Assembly: GCA_002372735.1 (NCBI GenBank)
Contig: DFIE01000126.1
Location: 1-17,339, forward strand
Source of the DNA: Clostridiales bacterium UBA3705
GTDB lineage: Bacteria; Bacillota_A; Clostridia; Oscillospirales; Oscillospiraceae
Length of the DNA stretch: 17,339 nucleotides
Direction: 5' to 3'
Shown: one piece after another, positions 6,947 to 14,143 of the stretch
Layout of the letters: the number at the start of each line of letters is the position of its first letter
How positions within the stretch are numbered: the stretch's first letter is position 1
Program-made: the position numbers and the translations under genes
Notes under the pieces: generated by a model
Database searches by the model: none
Told to the model about the DNA's origin: nothing
What the model saw: the letters and a program-made list of their open reading frames with translations, nothing else

Positions 6947-6989
6947 GTGCAGCAGACCGCATATCTCAGCGTATGCGTTTGTGCTGCGC
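6947..6989 (+). promoter_or_regulatory. Nested stem-loop in the fakB leader
   Basis: Two stacked perfect stems lie between the promoter and the ribosome binding site: GCAGCA (6949-6954) with TGCTGC (6982-6987), and inside it CGCATA (6958-6963) with TATGCG (6972-6977), around an 8-base loop. The outer stem extends by a wobble and a G-C pair to 6947/6989. The predicted structure starts within about five bases of the transcript 5' end and leaves AAGGAGG exposed 15 bases later. It has no T-run, so it is not a terminator. A role in mRNA stability or regulation is possible; I do not recognise a known riboswitch. Confidence 0.5.
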
Positions 6990-7018
6990 CCATTGTGTTA
7001 TCTCAAGGAGGTTTTTCC

Positions 7019-7966
7019 ATGGCTGACTATGTAATTCTCTGTGACAGCTCCAGCGATCTGACCAAGCCCCTGCGGGAGCGGTTTGATATTCCGGATTATC
7101 TGCACGGCGTGATTTACTTCCCCGACGGGCACAGCGAGCCTGTGTCGCTGGACTGGGAGACCATCACCCCCGAGGCGTTCTACACCTCGATGAAGGAGCA
7201 TAAAATTCTCTACTCCACCGCCGCCCCTGTCATGGGCGACATTCTGGCTACCTTTGAAAAATATCTCTCCGCCGGCAAGGACGTGCTCAGCATCTCCATG
7301 TCCTCCGCCCTGTCCTCCACCTTCCCCAACGTGGAGCAGGCCGCCAAGGAGCTGCGCAAAAAGTACCCCCAGCGGAAGATCATCTGCGTCGACTCCAAGC
7401 GCTATTCCACCTCTCTGGCCCTGCTGATCATCCACGCCTGCCAGCTGCGGGACCAGGGCCTGTCCATCGAAGAAAACGCCGCCCGGCTGGAACAGGTCCG
7501 GGACCGCATCCACCAGATGGGCTATATGAGCGATATGTTCTTCCTGGTCAAGACCGGGCGGATCTCCAACTTCAAGGCCTTCTTTGCCAACCTGGCCGGC
7601 GTGCACCTGATGGCCGACTTTAACCGCAAGGGCATTGCCGAGGTGCTGGGCCGCTGCAAGGGCAAGCGGGACGCCACCGAGGTGCTGCTGCGCTATGTGG
7701 CTGAGACCGGCGAGAATCTGGCCGAGCAGACCGTCTTTGTGGCCCACTCCAACCGCCAGGCCGAGGCCGAGCTCATGGCCCGCCGGGTGGAGGAGACCTT
7801 CCACCCCAAGGAAATCATCATCAACGACATCGGCATGGGCTGCGGCGCCAGCATCGGCCCGGGCATGGTGGCGGTGTTCTACATGGGCCAGCCCATCTCT
7901 GAGGACTCTGAGCCCGAGCGCCAGCTGATGGCCAAACTGATTGAGGAAAGGAAAAACGCCAGATAA
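7019..7966 (+). CDS. fakB: DegV family fatty-acid-binding protein (FakB-like), first copy
   Basis: A 315-residue DegV/EDD-fold protein. FakB proteins hold a free fatty acid and present its carboxylate to the kinase FakA for phosphorylation; they are soluble and cytoplasmic. Family features are CDSSSDL near the N-terminus (8-14), the fatty-acid-contacting loop SMSSALSSTF (93-102), VDSKRYS (124-130), KTGRIS (178-183) and GASIGPGMVAVFY (276-288). The ATG is chosen because AAGGAGG lies 8 bases upstream and because DegV proteins begin within a few residues of the DSSSDL motif; upstream in-frame codons overlap the promoter. It is the first gene after the sigma-A promoter. Co-location with a second DegV, fakA and plsX makes the FakB role likely. 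The preferred fatty acid (saturated or unsaturated) cannot be told. Confidence 0.9.
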   Translation: MADYVILCDSSSDLTKPLRERFDIPDYLHGVIYFPDGHSEPVSLDWETITPEAFYTSMKEHKILYSTAAPVMGDILATFEKYLSAGKDVLSISMSSALSSTFPNVEQAAKELRKKYPQRKIICVDSKRYSTSLALLIIHACQLRDQGLSIEENAARLEQVRDRIHQMGYMSDMFFLVKTGRISNFKAFFANLAGVHLMADFNRKGIAEVLGRCKGKRDATEVLLRYVAETGENLAEQTVFVAHSNRQAEAELMARRVEETFHPKEIIINDIGMGCGASIGPGMVAVFYMGQPISEDSEPERQLMAKLIEERKNAR

Positions 7967-7985
7967 TCCGGCGTGGTCAACCCAT

Positions 7986-8894
7986 ATGGATTGCAACCGT
8001 CTTTTTGCTGTGGTGGCAGACTCCACCTGTGACCTGGACAAGGACCTGCGGGACCGGTACGGCATCGACTATGTGCCCATGAACTACATCCTCCAGGACC
8101 GGGAATATCCCGCCAGCCTGGACTGGGAATACCACTCCGCCCGGGAGTTCTATGACCTGATGCGCCGGGGCGAGATGATCCGCACCACCCAGGTGCCCCG
8201 CCAGGTCTATTTGGACCGGTTTGCCCGGTATCTGGCCCAAGGGCTGGACGTACTGTACATCTCCTGCTCCAGCGCCCTGTCCGGCTCCATCAACACCGCC
8301 AACCTGGTGGGCCGTGAGCTGGAAGCCCAGTTCCCCGGCCGGCGGGTGCGGTGCGTGGATTCGCTGATCTCCTCCCTGGGCCAGGGGGCCCTGTGCATGG
8401 AGGCCTGCCGCCTGGCCGACCTGGGGCAGGACGTCCAGGCCGCAGCCGACCACATCACCGCCATCCGCCTCACCGCCAACCAGGTGGCCACGGTGGAGAA
8501 CCTGGAGTATCTGCGCCGGGTGGGCCGGGTGACCGCCTCCAGCGCCTTCTTCGGCAATCTCTTTGGCGTGAAGCCCATTCTGATCTCTGACGCCCTGGGC
8601 CGGAACTTTGCCCTGAAAAAAATCAAGGGCGCCCTGAACGCCCGCCGGGAGCTGGCCGCCATGACCGCCCGGCTGGCAGTAAGGCCCGAGGAGCAGACCC
8701 TTTACATCTCCCACGCCGACAGTGAGGCCGCCGCCATACAGCTGCGGGATCTCATTTTGCAGCAGGCCCCCTTCCGGGACTGCCGCCTGGGCTGCATCGG
8801 CCCCATTGTGGGCGCCTCGGTGGGCCCGGGCACCCTGGCCGTCTACTTCTTCGGCCAAACTGTTACTACCAACGCGGAGGAGGCCGGCCAATGA
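7986..8894 (+). CDS. fakB: DegV family fatty-acid-binding protein (FakB-like), second copy
   Basis: A 302-residue DegV protein, clearly diverged from its upstream neighbour. It shows ADSTCDL (11-17), SCSSALSGSINTA (93-105), VDSLISS (124-130), RRVGRVT (177-183), an SHADSE block (242-247) and VGASVGPGTLAVYFFG (275-290). The ATG at 7986 fits the family's usual N-terminus. No good Shine-Dalgarno lies in front of it: a GAGGAAAGG at 7943-7951 is about 35 bases too far. Initiation may depend on the preceding gene, which ends 20 bases upstream; an in-frame TTG at 7941 is an alternative. Two FakB paralogues served by one FakA is the arrangement known from staphylococci, where they differ in acyl-chain preference; that such a split holds here is inference. 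Confidence 0.88.
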   Translation: MDCNRLFAVVADSTCDLDKDLRDRYGIDYVPMNYILQDREYPASLDWEYHSAREFYDLMRRGEMIRTTQVPRQVYLDRFARYLAQGLDVLYISCSSALSGSINTANLVGRELEAQFPGRRVRCVDSLISSLGQGALCMEACRLADLGQDVQAAADHITAIRLTANQVATVENLEYLRRVGRVTASSAFFGNLFGVKPILISDALGRNFALKKIKGALNARRELAAMTARLAVRPEEQTLYISHADSEAAAIQLRDLILQQAPFRDCRLGCIGPIVGASVGPGTLAVYFFGQTVTTNAEEAGQ

Positions 8895-10534
8895 CCCAAA
8901 CACCTGTTACCACTCTCAGCGGCGCCCAGCTCCACCGCCTGCTGGAAAACGGCTACCGGAATCTCAAGCGGAATCTGGCCGCCGTGGACGCGCTGAACGT
9001 CTTCCCGGTGCCCGACGGAGACACCGGCAAGAATATGACCATGACCTTGGAGGGGGGCGTCCGCTCCACCCAGCCGCCGGAGCAGGCCCTGGGAGAGCTG
9101 ATGGAGCACTTTGCCCACGGCACCCTCCTGTCCGCCCGGGGCAACTCCGGGGTGATTCTGTCCCAATTCGTCAGCGGCCTGGCCGAGGGCCTGGCCCACA
9201 AGACCACCTGCACCCCGTCGGAGCTCCACCGGGCCCTGCTCCGGGGCGTGGAGAAGTCCTACGAGGCGGTGATCCACCCGGTGGAGGGCACCATGCTCAC
9301 CGTGATGCGGGAGTCTGTGGAAGCTGTGATCCCCAACCCCGGCGAGTCCTTTGACCTCTACTTTGACCGGCTGCTGCGGGCCATGCAGCTGTCCTTGGCC
9401 CACACCCCCGAGCTGCTGGACGTGCTGAAGCAGGCCGGCGTGGTGGACAGCGGCGGCGCCGGCATGGTGTACATCTTTGAGGGGATGCTCATGGGCCTGC
9501 AGGACAACTGGCTGGAGGCCGACGCCTCCGCCGAGACCGAGGGCTTCAGCCCCGTGGCCATCACCACCCTGGACCCCAACAACCTGCTCCAGTTTGGCTA
9601 CTGCACCGAGTTTATCCTCCAGCTCCAGCCCACCAAGACCGACGTGGTCCACTTTGACCTGCGGTCGGTGATCTCCCGGCTGGAGGAGCTGGGCGAGTCC
9701 ATTGTGGCAGTGGCCGACAAGGGCCTTTTGAAGGTCCATATCCACTCCTTCGCCCCCGAGGAGGTGCTGGCCTTTGCCCGCACCATGGGCGAGTTCCTCA
9801 CCATCAAAATCGAAAACATGGCCGTGCAGCACCATGAGACCATCACCGCCCCGGAGCCCAAGCCCCGGCAGCGGTTTGCCGTGGTGGCCACCGCCCAGGG
9901 CCTGGGCATTGCCCAGTCCTTCCTGGAGATCGGCGCCGCCCAGGTCATCGACGGGGGCCAGACCAACAACCCCTCTACCTCAGAGTTCCTGAAGGCCTTC
10001 CGCCAGGTGAACGCCGACCACATCATTGTGCTGCCCAACAACTCCAACCTGATTCTCACCGCCCGCCAGGCCGCCGAGCTCTACACCGACGCCGACGTCC
10101 GGGTGCTGGAGACCCGCTCCATTGCCGAGGGCTACTCCGCCCTGTCCATGCTGGAGCCCGGCGCAGACTCCGTGGAGGAGGTGATCGAGTCTATGACCCG
10201 GTACCTGCCCTACGTGACCACCTGCTACGTGACCAACGCCACCCGGGACGCGGTGCTGAACGGACTGGAGATCCGCAAGGACGACTTTATCGGCCTGACC
10301 GACGACACCGTCCTCGCCGCCGGCACCGACCGCCGCCAGGTGGTGCTGGAGCTCCTGGCCCGGCTGCCCGACATTGACGAGAAGCAGGTGGTCACCTTCT
10401 TCTACGGCAAGGACGTGGCCCCCCAGGAGCTGGACGAGCTGGAGGCGGAAATCACCCGGCGCTGGCCTTTGATCGAGGTGGGCCGGCTGGAGGGCAGCCA
10501 GGAGCTGTACTCCTATATCATGTCTGTGGAATGA
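8891..10534 (+). CDS. fakA: Fatty acid kinase catalytic subunit FakA (DAK2/YloV family)
   Basis: The ATP-dependent kinase that phosphorylates FakB-bound fatty acid to acyl-phosphate. The 547 residues match the usual FakA length and three-part layout. The N-terminal DhaL-like nucleotide domain (about 1-209) has NVFPVPDGDTGKNM (36-49, Mg-binding aspartates), HGTLLSARGNSGVILSQ (76-92) and DSGGAGM (186-192). The middle domain (about 210-325) has YCTEF and VHIHS, with Cys238, His283 and His285 in the positions of the zinc ligands known in staphylococcal FakA. The C-terminal DegV-like domain (about 326-547) includes LPNNSN. The ATG overlaps the second fakB stop as ATGA and has GGAGGAGG upstream, so the subunits are translationally coupled. 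Confidence 0.95.
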   Translation: MTQTPVTTLSGAQLHRLLENGYRNLKRNLAAVDALNVFPVPDGDTGKNMTMTLEGGVRSTQPPEQALGELMEHFAHGTLLSARGNSGVILSQFVSGLAEGLAHKTTCTPSELHRALLRGVEKSYEAVIHPVEGTMLTVMRESVEAVIPNPGESFDLYFDRLLRAMQLSLAHTPELLDVLKQAGVVDSGGAGMVYIFEGMLMGLQDNWLEADASAETEGFSPVAITTLDPNNLLQFGYCTEFILQLQPTKTDVVHFDLRSVISRLEELGESIVAVADKGLLKVHIHSFAPEEVLAFARTMGEFLTIKIENMAVQHHETITAPEPKPRQRFAVVATAQGLGIAQSFLEIGAAQVIDGGQTNNPSTSEFLKAFRQVNADHIIVLPNNSNLILTARQAAELYTDADVRVLETRSIAEGYSALSMLEPGADSVEEVIESMTRYLPYVTTCYVTNATRDAVLNGLEIRKDDFIGLTDDTVLAAGTDRRQVVLELLARLPDIDEKQVVTFFYGKDVAPQELDELEAEITRRWPLIEVGRLEGSQELYSYIMSVE

Positions 10535-10543
10535 GGCGGTAGC

Positions 10544-11560
10544 ATGAACCGGATTGTCATCGATCTGATGGGTTCCGACCTGGGCCCGGCAGAGCTGCTG
10601 CAGGGGGCCCTGGCCGCCCTGGAGGCCCTGCCCGGGCTGGGCCTGGTGCTGGTGGGCGACGAGGCGCAGATCCGCCCCGCCCTGCCCGCCTGGGCCGGGG
10701 CGCGGGTGGAGATTCTCCACACCACCCAGGTCATCGGCAACCGGGACAACCCCGCCCTGGTCTTCCGGGGCCGGGAGGACGCCTCTGTGGCCCTGGCCCT
10801 GGACGCCCTGGCCCGCCGGGAGGACTGCGTGGGCCTGCTGGGCGCCGGCAGCACCGGCGCGCTGATGGTAGGTTCCATCTTCCGGCTGGGGCTGCTGCCG
10901 GGGCTGCAGGCCCCGGCCCTGGCCTCCCCCATCCCCGCGGGGGAGGGCTACACCTGCCTGGTGGACTGCGGGGCCAACCTGGAGCCCACCCCACAGGACC
11001 TGGGCCGCTTTGCCCGGATGGGCAGCGCCTACGCCCGGATCCTGCTGGACAAGCCCCGGCCCCGGGTGGCCCTGCTGAACGTGGGCCGTGAGCCCGGCAA
11101 GGGCACCCAGGCCCTGAAGGCCGCCTATGACCACCTGTCCGCCCTGCCCATCCACTTTGTGGGCAACGCCGAGGGCAGCGACCTGGCCGCAGGCTTCTGC
11201 GACGTGCTGGTCTGCGACGGCTGGGCGGGCAACGTGCTGCTGAAAAGCTATGAGGCCTCGGGCCTGGCGGCCATGGAGGCCGTGCGCCGCCTGGCGGCGG
11301 AGGACCCCGGCACCGCTTCGGTCTGCGCCCGGATTCTGGACCGGCTGGACCCCATGTTCAGCCTGAACACCCGGGGCGGCGCCATTTTGCTGGGCACGGT
11401 GAAGCCGGTGATCAAAATGCACGGCTGCGCCACCGCCCACACCGTCCTGGCCTGTGCCCGGCAGCTGGACCGGCTGGCCCGGATGGACTTCCCCTCCCGT
11501 CTGCGTATGGCCCTGGAGGATGCTCCGGCGGCCGCAGAGGTATATTCCACCCCCGTTTGA
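10544..11560 (+). CDS. plsX: Phosphate acyltransferase PlsX, divergent
   Basis: PlsX interconverts acyl-ACP and acyl-phosphate at the membrane surface, linking fatty-acid synthesis or FakAB salvage with phospholipid synthesis. The 338-residue length is typical. Recognisable blocks are IDLMGSDLGP (6-15; usually MGGDNAP), GAGSTGALM (100-108; usually SAGNTGA), LNVGREPGKGTQ (178-189), DVLVCDGWAGNVLLKSYE (220-237, the strongest signature), GGAILLG (278-284) and HGCATAHTV (293-301; usually HGSSxA). The family is clear, but several core motifs are altered, which suggests a second, salvage-linked copy rather than the plsX usually found near rpmF and fab genes. It starts 9 bases after fakA with a modest AGGCGG ribosome binding site. 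Confidence 0.9.
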   Translation: MNRIVIDLMGSDLGPAELLQGALAALEALPGLGLVLVGDEAQIRPALPAWAGARVEILHTTQVIGNRDNPALVFRGREDASVALALDALARREDCVGLLGAGSTGALMVGSIFRLGLLPGLQAPALASPIPAGEGYTCLVDCGANLEPTPQDLGRFARMGSAYARILLDKPRPRVALLNVGREPGKGTQALKAAYDHLSALPIHFVGNAEGSDLAAGFCDVLVCDGWAGNVLLKSYEASGLAAMEAVRRLAAEDPGTASVCARILDRLDPMFSLNTRGGAILLGTVKPVIKMHGCATAHTVLACARQLDRLARMDFPSRLRMALEDAPAAAEVYSTPV

Positions 11561-11579
11561 TTTGAAAAGGAGAGAAACC

Positions 11580-13139
11580 ATGAAACAGCGCATCCTCAGC
11601 CTGCTGTTGGTGCTGGCGCTGGTGCTGAGTCTCAGCGCCTGCGGCGGCAAGAGCAGCCCCTCCGGCGGCAGCGCCGGCGATCCCCCGGAAATGATCATGT
11701 CCATCAAAAACGAGGACCACGACGTGGCCCTGAACGAGCCCACCCCCATCCTGGACGCCGATCAGGTCTATGCCAAGCTGACCTTTACCCCCCAGATGTT
11801 CTACGGCTACCACTGGATCGACGGCGGCAAACAGGCCCTGAGCCTGTATGACACCGCCATGGACTACATCCCCTGGCCCGGGAACGACGGCTACAACGAC
11901 GACCGGACCATCACCGCCATCCCCTTCAAGCTGATCGTCGGCCCCAGAAATCTCAACAAGATGATTACCTATGACCGCTCCCACGAGTATCTGGAGGCCC
12001 ACTTCCACGACAGCAACGGCAACCTGGTGGTGGAGGACTGCGCCTACGCCGTGGACGGCGACACCCTGACCCTGACCCCCGTGCACTGGAAGTACGACAG
12101 CGACGCAAAGACGCTGCACGACATCGAGTTCTCCGAAACCAGCTGGAGCTACAAGTTCAGCTGGGAGAACGGCTGCATGGTGCTGCGCCAGGGCGACAAC
12201 CAGGTGGTGTTCTCCAATCTGCTGAACTACGGCGGCGAGTACGTCTATCTCAATGTGGACCATTACTATGACAGCGCCAGCACTCCCCTGGGCATCCTGA
12301 ACAGCATCAATGTGAACTACAGCCAGCAGGACAAGAGCTCCTTTATCTATGTGGAGACCGACCAGGACCGCTACTGGCCCGAGGCCGCCGCCAAGTTCTA
12401 CGCCGACGGCCATTGCGTCATCACCGCCGTGGACCACGACGGCCAGAGCCACACCTACCAGACCGCCTACCTGTATATGGCCGAGGAGGGCCTGCTCCTC
12501 ATTGAAGAGGACGGCACCATCCACGCCTACACCGAGGACTACCTGGACCACCTCTACGGCCGGATGGACACCTTTGTCACCGTGGAGGAGGCCGAGAAGG
12601 TGGAGGCCCTGCCCGAGGACACCTATGAGGCCCTGATGGAGAAGAAGGACGACCTGCTCACCGACCTGGCCAACGGCTTCAGCGACGCGGGCATCGCCGT
12701 GACCGTAAACCCTGACACCGGCGAGATGGCCGTGGACTCCGCGGTGCTCTTCGGCGGGGATTCCGCCGAGCTCAGCGACAACGGCAAGGGCCTGCTGGAC
12801 CGGTTTATCCAGGTGTACGCCTCCGTCACCTCCAACGAAAAGTACGACGGCTTTATCTCCCAGACCCTGGTGGAGGGCCACACCGCCCCCCTGGCCGGCA
12901 GCACCTATGAATCCGGCCTGCCCCTTTCTGAGCAGCGGGCCCAGGTGGTGCTGGACTACTGCCTGGGCAGCGAGCAGCTGGGCATCACCGCCGACCAGGC
13001 CGAGGCCCTGCGTCAGACCATGGTGGCAGTGGGCTGCTCCAACATCCGTCCGGTGCTGAATCCGGACGGCAGCGTCAACCTGGACGCCTCCCGCCGGGTG
13101 TGCTTCCGCTTTTTGATCAATCTGGACAGCGCCGGCTGA
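11580..13139 (+). CDS. Lipoprotein with C-terminal OmpA-like domain
   Basis: A 519-residue secreted lipoprotein. The N-terminus is a signal peptide ending in the lipobox LSAC, with lipidated Cys21, followed by a Gly/Ser linker. Residues about 40-375 are rich in Asp, Tyr and Trp and look beta-rich; I do not recognise this domain. Residues about 383-515 resemble the OmpA/MotB C-terminal domain: an AVLFGGDSAELSDNGK block, VEGHTA, then LPLSEQRAQVVLDYCL, IRPV and a closing DASRRVCFRF. In other proteins this fold binds peptidoglycan. The start ATG has AAAAGGAG upstream, 19 bases after the plsX stop, so it is in the same operon. The gene ends just before an intrinsic terminator. A peptidoglycan-tethered surface role is inferred. 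Confidence 0.87.
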   Translation: MKQRILSLLLVLALVLSLSACGGKSSPSGGSAGDPPEMIMSIKNEDHDVALNEPTPILDADQVYAKLTFTPQMFYGYHWIDGGKQALSLYDTAMDYIPWPGNDGYNDDRTITAIPFKLIVGPRNLNKMITYDRSHEYLEAHFHDSNGNLVVEDCAYAVDGDTLTLTPVHWKYDSDAKTLHDIEFSETSWSYKFSWENGCMVLRQGDNQVVFSNLLNYGGEYVYLNVDHYYDSASTPLGILNSINVNYSQQDKSSFIYVETDQDRYWPEAAAKFYADGHCVITAVDHDGQSHTYQTAYLYMAEEGLLLIEEDGTIHAYTEDYLDHLYGRMDTFVTVEEAEKVEALPEDTYEALMEKKDDLLTDLANGFSDAGIAVTVNPDTGEMAVDSAVLFGGDSAELSDNGKGLLDRFIQVYASVTSNEKYDGFISQTLVEGHTAPLAGSTYESGLPLSEQRAQVVLDYCLGSEQLGITADQAEALRQTMVAVGCSNIRPVLNPDGSVNLDASRRVCFRFLINLDSAG

Positions 13140-13149
13140 GTTGTTTTCT

Positions 13150-13189
13150 CCCCCGCGCCTCTGCCTTGCCGGCGGGGGCGCGGTTTTTT
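13150..13189 (+). terminator. Intrinsic terminator of the fakB-fakA-plsX-lipoprotein operon
   Basis: A GC-rich inverted repeat lies 10 bases after the lipoprotein stop. CCGCGCC (13153-13159) can pair with GGCGCGG (13177-13183), directly followed by TTTTTT (13184-13189). An alternative register, CCCCCGC with GCGGGGG, is also possible. Confidence 0.85.
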
Positions 13190-13213
13190 GCCCGCCGGGG
13201 AAGATTTCCACGG

Positions 13214-13245
13214 TTGCACTTTGCCCCGGGTTGTGATAAGATAAT
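13214..13245 (+). promoter_or_regulatory. Possible promoter for the envelope gene cluster
   Basis: TTGCAC (13214-13219) could serve as a -35, with TAAGAT (13237-13242, 17-base spacer) or the overlapping GATAAT (13240-13245, 20-base spacer) as the -10. It follows a terminator and precedes a well-defined gene start, so a promoter is expected here, but neither box is a strong match. Confidence 0.45.
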
Positions 13246-13274
13246 CCTATCTGAGTTGCGGGAGGAGATTCCCT

Positions 13275-14075
13275 ATGAAACGACCGCGTTTGATTCTGCT
13301 GCTGCTGACCGCCCTGGGCTGCGTGCTGGGGCTGGGGCTGCGGATGTATGTGTTTACCCACTGCCTGGACGCCGCCGGAAGACTGATCCCCGGCAGCCGG
13401 GCCCTGTACGGCATCCTGGCCTTTTTGCTGGCGGGCACCGGGGTGATGCTGGCCCTCTGCCTGAGACTGAACCGGAACAAGGGCCGGGACGACGACTTCT
13501 CCCAGGCGCCGTGGTACCTCTTCGGCGGGCTGATGGCAGCCCTGGCCCTGTTTTTCGGCAACCTGATCCGCCTGCTGGACCGGGGCGCCGGGGACCGGGT
13601 GGAGCTGGTCCTGTGCCTGGCCGGTATGGCCGGGGCCGGGCTGCTGGCCCTCACCGCCCTGTTCCGGGGCAGGGGGTACAAATGGCTGTTTTGGGCCCAG
13701 CTGCTGCCCGCCCTGTACGCCGGGATGCGGCTGATTATGGACTTCCGGCTCTGGAGCCTGGATCCCATTGTCATCGACTTTGTCGCCCGGCTGTTTGCCG
13801 GCGTCAGCGCCATGATCGGCATGGCCCACCAGACCGGCTTTGCCCTGGGCTACGGCAGCCGCCGGACCACAGTGTTCTGGGGCCTGTGCGGCTGGGTCTA
13901 CGCGGTGCTGTGCCTGCCGGACTGCCTGGTCAGCCACAGCATCGGCCTGGGCGAGCTGGCCATCACCCTGGGGCTGGGCTTCTGGATGTTCCTCACCGCC
14001 CTGCACCTGCTCCGCCCCGAGGTCCAGTCTGAGCCCGCCCCCGTGGAGGAGGCCCCGGAGACGCCCAACCCATAG
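13275..14075 (+). CDS. Polytopic membrane protein of unknown function
   Basis: A 266-residue integral membrane protein with about eight hydrophobic segments (near 5-25, 43-64, 79-99, 109-130, 136-155, 166-191, 198-217, 223-246) and a short acidic, proline-rich C-terminal tail. Charged clusters such as LNRNKGRDDD between segments 2 and 3 mark loops. I recognise no transporter, enzyme or sensor motif. Cysteines occur in several helices but form no metal-binding pattern. The ATG has GGGAGGAG upstream. The next gene begins 68 bases later without an obvious terminator between, so co-transcription with the two beta-lactamase-fold genes is plausible; a cell-envelope role is only suggested by those neighbours. 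Confidence 0.75.
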   Translation: MKRPRLILLLLTALGCVLGLGLRMYVFTHCLDAAGRLIPGSRALYGILAFLLAGTGVMLALCLRLNRNKGRDDDFSQAPWYLFGGLMAALALFFGNLIRLLDRGAGDRVELVLCLAGMAGAGLLALTALFRGRGYKWLFWAQLLPALYAGMRLIMDFRLWSLDPIVIDFVARLFAGVSAMIGMAHQTGFALGYGSRRTTVFWGLCGWVYAVLCLPDCLVSHSIGLGELAITLGLGFWMFLTALHLLRPEVQSEPAPVEEAPETPNP

Positions 14076-14108
14076 GGTCACGAAGTAAGCCTGTAAAGGG
14101 AAGCGTAA

Positions 14109-14122
14109 GTCAGCAACCTGAC
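14109..14122 (+). repeat. Small hairpin between the membrane protein and serine hydrolase genes
   Basis: GTCAG and CTGAC flank a CAAC loop. The five-pair stem has no T-run and is too weak to be called a terminator. The surrounding 68-base gap shows no convincing promoter. Confidence 0.35.
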
Positions 14123-14143
14123 AAAACAGAAAGGACCACGCCC

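Noticed and set aside
6905..7018. N-terminal extension of the first DegV protein
   Set aside because: The extension would read through the -10 box and leader hairpin; the ATG at 7019 has AAGGAGG and fits the family N-terminus.
6943..7018. Known riboswitch in the fakB leader
   Set aside because: The leader is only about 75 bases with a simple nested hairpin and no recognisable aptamer or terminator/antiterminator pair.
11454..11579. N-terminal extension of the lipoprotein gene into plsX
   Set aside because: The extension has no signal-peptide character; MKQR...LSAC from 11580 is a textbook lipoprotein leader with its own ribosome binding site.
11412..14081. 889-codon open frame on the minus strand
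   Set aside because: It crosses the plsX end, the lipoprotein, a terminator and the membrane-protein gene on the other strand. Its His/Gln/Gly/Val-rich composition is typical of an antisense shadow.
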